A stretch of DNA of 64,000 nucleotides from Patiria pectinifera (taxonomy: Eukaryota; Echinodermata; Asteroidea; Valvatida; Asterinidae): positions 9,486,001 through 9,550,000 of the forward strand of contig CM057136.1 in assembly GCA_029964075.1 (NCBI GenBank), read 5' to 3'. The stretch's first letter is position 1, and every line of letters begins with the position of its first letter. The translations under genes were made by a program, and so were the position numbers. This document shows positions 61,214 through 64,000 of the stretch, piece after piece. The notes under the pieces were generated by a model. It saw only the letters and a program-made list of their open reading frames with translations. It was not told where the DNA came from and made no database searches.

Positions 61214-64000
61214 TATGTAGATTACGGTGACCATAAGCGAGCGTGTGTATTCCATCCGGTAAAATGTACCTCTTTGTGTCCAACGGACTCAACGATAGTT
61301 TATTTTGAGATACGGTGTAAAGGATGTGATTTTCCGATCTAATGTGAGTCATGGTTTCGTAATGAGATTTCTTGTTTAAGATGCAGTCGTAATAGTGTCG
61401 GTGTTTTAATTTCTGAGAGGTGACCGATTTTGTGACTCCCTTGGCTTTTTTCAAGTTGATGTCAGCGGTTAAAATCGAGTACATTTTAGGTCTTATACAA
61501 ACGACTTCTTTGATTATTTTACCTCCAAACTCGTCTTTAAATTTACCGATCACTTTCTTATTGGTTGGATCGTACAAAGGATGATCCGTCGGATAATTCG
61601 AAAGGTCGTATTGTTGCCCGTTTTGCTGCATATCTTTGTATACGTCGTCTGTGTGCACTACGAGTACCAAACTGTCTGTATCTGTGTACATCAACCTGAT
61701 TTTATCTTTGTACTTGTCTTTCAAATGGTTGTAATAAAAATCATACATCAGCGTCTTAGATAGATCTAAGATACTCACACCGCAATAGATTGGTTTGTTT
61801 AACACGGTTTTAGTCTTGTACTTTTCGACAAATGACAATTTGCATTCTGAAAATGACGTCGTCGTTTTGTAGCTCGGTTTCTGTATAATTTTTTGGTATT
61901 TATCTCGATCGTCATCGTTACTGTCTCTGAGTAGGTAACCGTCAATCCAGTTTCTGACGTTTTCCATCGTCTTACCAAACACGCTGTTATTCATGAGCTT
62001 AAAAAAGTCTTTCTCAAAATCAGAGGTCGCCTTTGTTCGGAGTTGCGTGTTTTTGTCGATGTAAGATGCCATCCAAGGTGCTTGTTTAAATTGCAGCACT
62101 CGATGCACCTTTTTAAGTTTCAAGCCGAGTTTGAGATACAACTGCAACGTGACGTAGTGCAAAACATATTTTTGTTTAGGATTAAGGGTACACGTTAGTT
62201 TTTGCACGTTGCTACTAGGTTCGGTATCCAATAACTCGTTTTGATAATCAGACATCCATTCTTTTGGTATGACGATGTTTTCTGGCGCTAGGGGGTAATC
62301 GTTGTGCAGGTCGTGGAGATTGTCCGGGTAATCGAGGTCTACTTCGAAGCAGTAACCGGTGTTTGACGTTTTCCTGAGAGATAATATCTTGGACTCGGTA
62401 AACGTTTTTGTAGACGCCCATTTAAAGTCTTTGTACGGCAGGTATTGACTCATGGCCCAACCGTACAGATTGTTTGCATCGAGGTAGGTGATGTAACTCG
62501 ACGGCTCGTTTGGATTATGGTCGGGTAGGTATTTGTTGTTGGCTTTGTAGTATCTCATACCACCCACGCTCGAGATACCACCTCTTTTTGCCTTTTCAAA
62601 AAATAAATGTTTGTCTACGTCTTGCAATAGTTCGAGTTTAACTTCCGAGTGTTTTAACAAGGCATCCCACGACAATCCTGGTGCTGTGTAGTAATTAGCA
62701 GGATCTAACGCGTAGTTTGTAATACACGTTTGCCTAAAGTTTTCAAATACGCAAGCCAGTAATAACGTATCGGTAGTGACGTACAAATCGTGATATTCCC
62801 CCATGTTTTTAACTTTAAACTCGTTCCACGTCAGTTTAGCTCTGTCGTAGTCCTCTCGCGATATATTTTCGTCTTTTAGGCTGCTGTAAAATTGTTTGAT
62901 GGGGGGTAGGCTGGTCTCTTCAAATCTGTCAAACGAGTCCATGTATTCATACGGATAAATTCCTTTTTGTAACAACGAGTCAATGTTTTGACGATGAAAA
63001 TGTTCTCTGAGTAGTTTAAACGACTCTCTTGGACAAGCTTTAGATAATCTATCCAACGAAGACGCCATAAAATTAAACGAGTCTATAAATCGCATATTTC
63101 CGATCGAAAACGAAATATACTTTTCCGAATTTCTAGCGATAACTTGTATTTCCTTTTCGTCATCGTACTCTGAAATACTCTGCATGATCAAGTGAGCGTC
63201 GTAATTTTGCAGATTGTGAAAGACGACCGGTATGGGGGTAAAACGTAACGTGGCAGTGATCTCTCACCTTTCTAAATTTGTTGATTTTTTTTTTGCATTC
63301 GAGACATTTAGACTCGGTAAACCCATTTTTGTTTTCGTACTGATGTTCTTTTATTTGTTTTTCTGTTTTTGGTTTTTTGGGTTTCTGGCACTGACAGTTG
63401 CTTGAGTAATTGGGATAAATTGGTTTCTCGCAAATCCAACACGTGTTTGTTTTATCATGATGTTCTTTAGCTCGCTCGTTAAATTTCATGGGTTGGGGTT
63501 TTTTAAATATGCAATTTATGTCGCTTTGTATTTTTAACATTTTATGGACAAACTTTGATGCGGTATCTTTACCTCTATAAGTCTCTTGATACACATTGGT
63601 GCCGTCGCATCGGACAACAACTAGCGAATAACCGCTTGCTTTGTGAATGTTTGTCTTTTGTGTGTTGTCCTTTTTATCGTCCGAGTTTTTTTCTAATATC
63701 GATTCAAAGTCGGCGTAAACTACAAACGGTGCTTTTTGTTTAAACCTGTAGTTTTTAAATTCTAATATTGGCACATCGTTTTCGTCGACTATCCACTCGT
63801 TATTTACATATTTTCGCTTAGCAGTAGGAAATACAATCTTTGACGGATGTGTATCTATACCGTTACAATCGGTCATGTGTCTATCTAATTTTACTTGCGT
63901 TCTATAATGACACAGACACCTTCGACAAAAATATTTCTTACTTTTATGTTTTGTAACGTTGTAAATCAATCTCGAAAAATTATTTATCCAGCAGTAGTGA
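61206..64000 (-). pseudogene. Polinton DNA polymerase B, 5' part beyond the window, broken by a small deletion/frameshift
   Basis: A protein-primed-type family B polymerase that would replicate the element. The N-terminal part in view (63160-64000, open to the edge) has a zinc-finger-like CRRC...H...C, the exonuclease motif YADFESIL, and a Cys-rich insert with CWICEKP, CLECKKK and VRDHCHVT. The C-terminal part (61206-63230) has motif A in YLDANNLYGWAMSQYLP, motif B in NNSVFGKTMENVR, motif C in LMYTDTDSLVL, and RPKMYSI. The two parts are in different frames, meeting near 63235-63245. From family length, about 15 residues of the Cys/His insert also appear missing. The rest of the N-terminus lies right of 64000. 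Confidence 0.92.

Larger units (their letters stand above)
51145..64000. mobile_element. Polinton/Maverick, left 12.9 kb, continues past the right edge
   Basis: A virus-like DNA transposon defined by the joint presence of protein-primed-type DNA polymerase B, a retroviral-type integrase, an FtsK/A32-type packaging ATPase, and a double-jelly-roll-type major capsid protein, with eight or so accompanying genes. The proposed left end AGTGGGGGG at 51145 fits the AGT-start rule for Polintons and is preceded by ATTATA (51139-51144), a candidate 6-bp target duplication. Another AGTGGGGG at 50905 is an alternative end. The right end is outside the window. Integrase and polymerase are broken, so this copy cannot move by itself. 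No adenain-type maturation protease is seen in the visible part. Confidence 0.93.

Overview
The window is nuclear DNA of an animal, most likely a marine invertebrate and perhaps an echinoderm or related deuterostome. The evidence is phase-1 exons of discoidin (F5/8 type C) domains, a Ty3 element primed by a tRNA-Leu-like sequence, many hAT-type and MITE insertions, and a Polinton/Maverick. The species cannot be named from sequence alone. There are no bacterial operons, rRNA genes or CRISPR arrays.

Layout. 1-4.1 kb: two tandem arrays with palindromic cores, a short TIR transposon, and two exons of a discoidin domain (1900-2040, 3190-3401). 4.2-15.4 kb: a foldback DNA transposon with arms of ~160-bp units, opening on a perfect 146-bp palindrome, and split by a young Ty3/gypsy element (5018-13968; two differences seen between its 643-bp LTRs). 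The Ty3 element has gag, a -1 frameshift into protease-RT-RNase H, an in-frame stop before integrase, and a third ORF with two C2H2 zinc fingers. 15.7-28.5 kb: repeat-rich non-coding DNA (hAT with an 8-bp TSD, SINE-like tRNA arms, a C-rich minisatellite, a CTGAC minisatellite, hairpin MITE). 28.6-50 kb: a plausible host gene whose four visible exons (signal peptide 28594-28636; Cys-containing exon 34610-34855; discoidin exons 48061-48207 and 49633-49844) are all joined in phase 1. Its introns hold a LINE, three hAT copies, and a 5.7-kb complex of inverted and tandem duplications. The block 47.6-50.5 kb is a second copy of the 0.7-4.1 kb block. The introns are nearly identical, but the exon parts encoding the predicted ligand-binding loops differ strongly.

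51.1-64 kb: a Polinton running off the right edge. Visible genes, in order: TFIIB-like factor (+), membrane/coiled-coil protein (-), putative minor capsid (-), conserved structural protein with Pro-rich stalk and TM (+), coiled-coil/hydrophobic-tail protein (-), three small proteins (-), packaging ATPase (-), double-jelly-roll-type major capsid (-), small TM protein (-), integrase (+, one in-frame stop) and protein-primed-type DNA polymerase B (-, small deletion plus frameshift). The breaks in integrase and polymerase indicate a decayed copy, though its structural genes are mostly open.

The most interesting signals sit in this Polinton. It carries its own TFIIB-like gene. Many start codons lie in TAAATG or TAAAATG, resembling large-DNA-virus late promoters. 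Two short divergent promoters share a GTCTTTTAT motif. A perfect 20-bp-stem hairpin with flanking T-runs sits midway between two convergent genes. Together these suggest, as inference, a virus-like transcription system of its own. The second candidate is the loop-focused divergence of the duplicated discoidin exons; the third is the zinc-finger third ORF of the Ty3 element.
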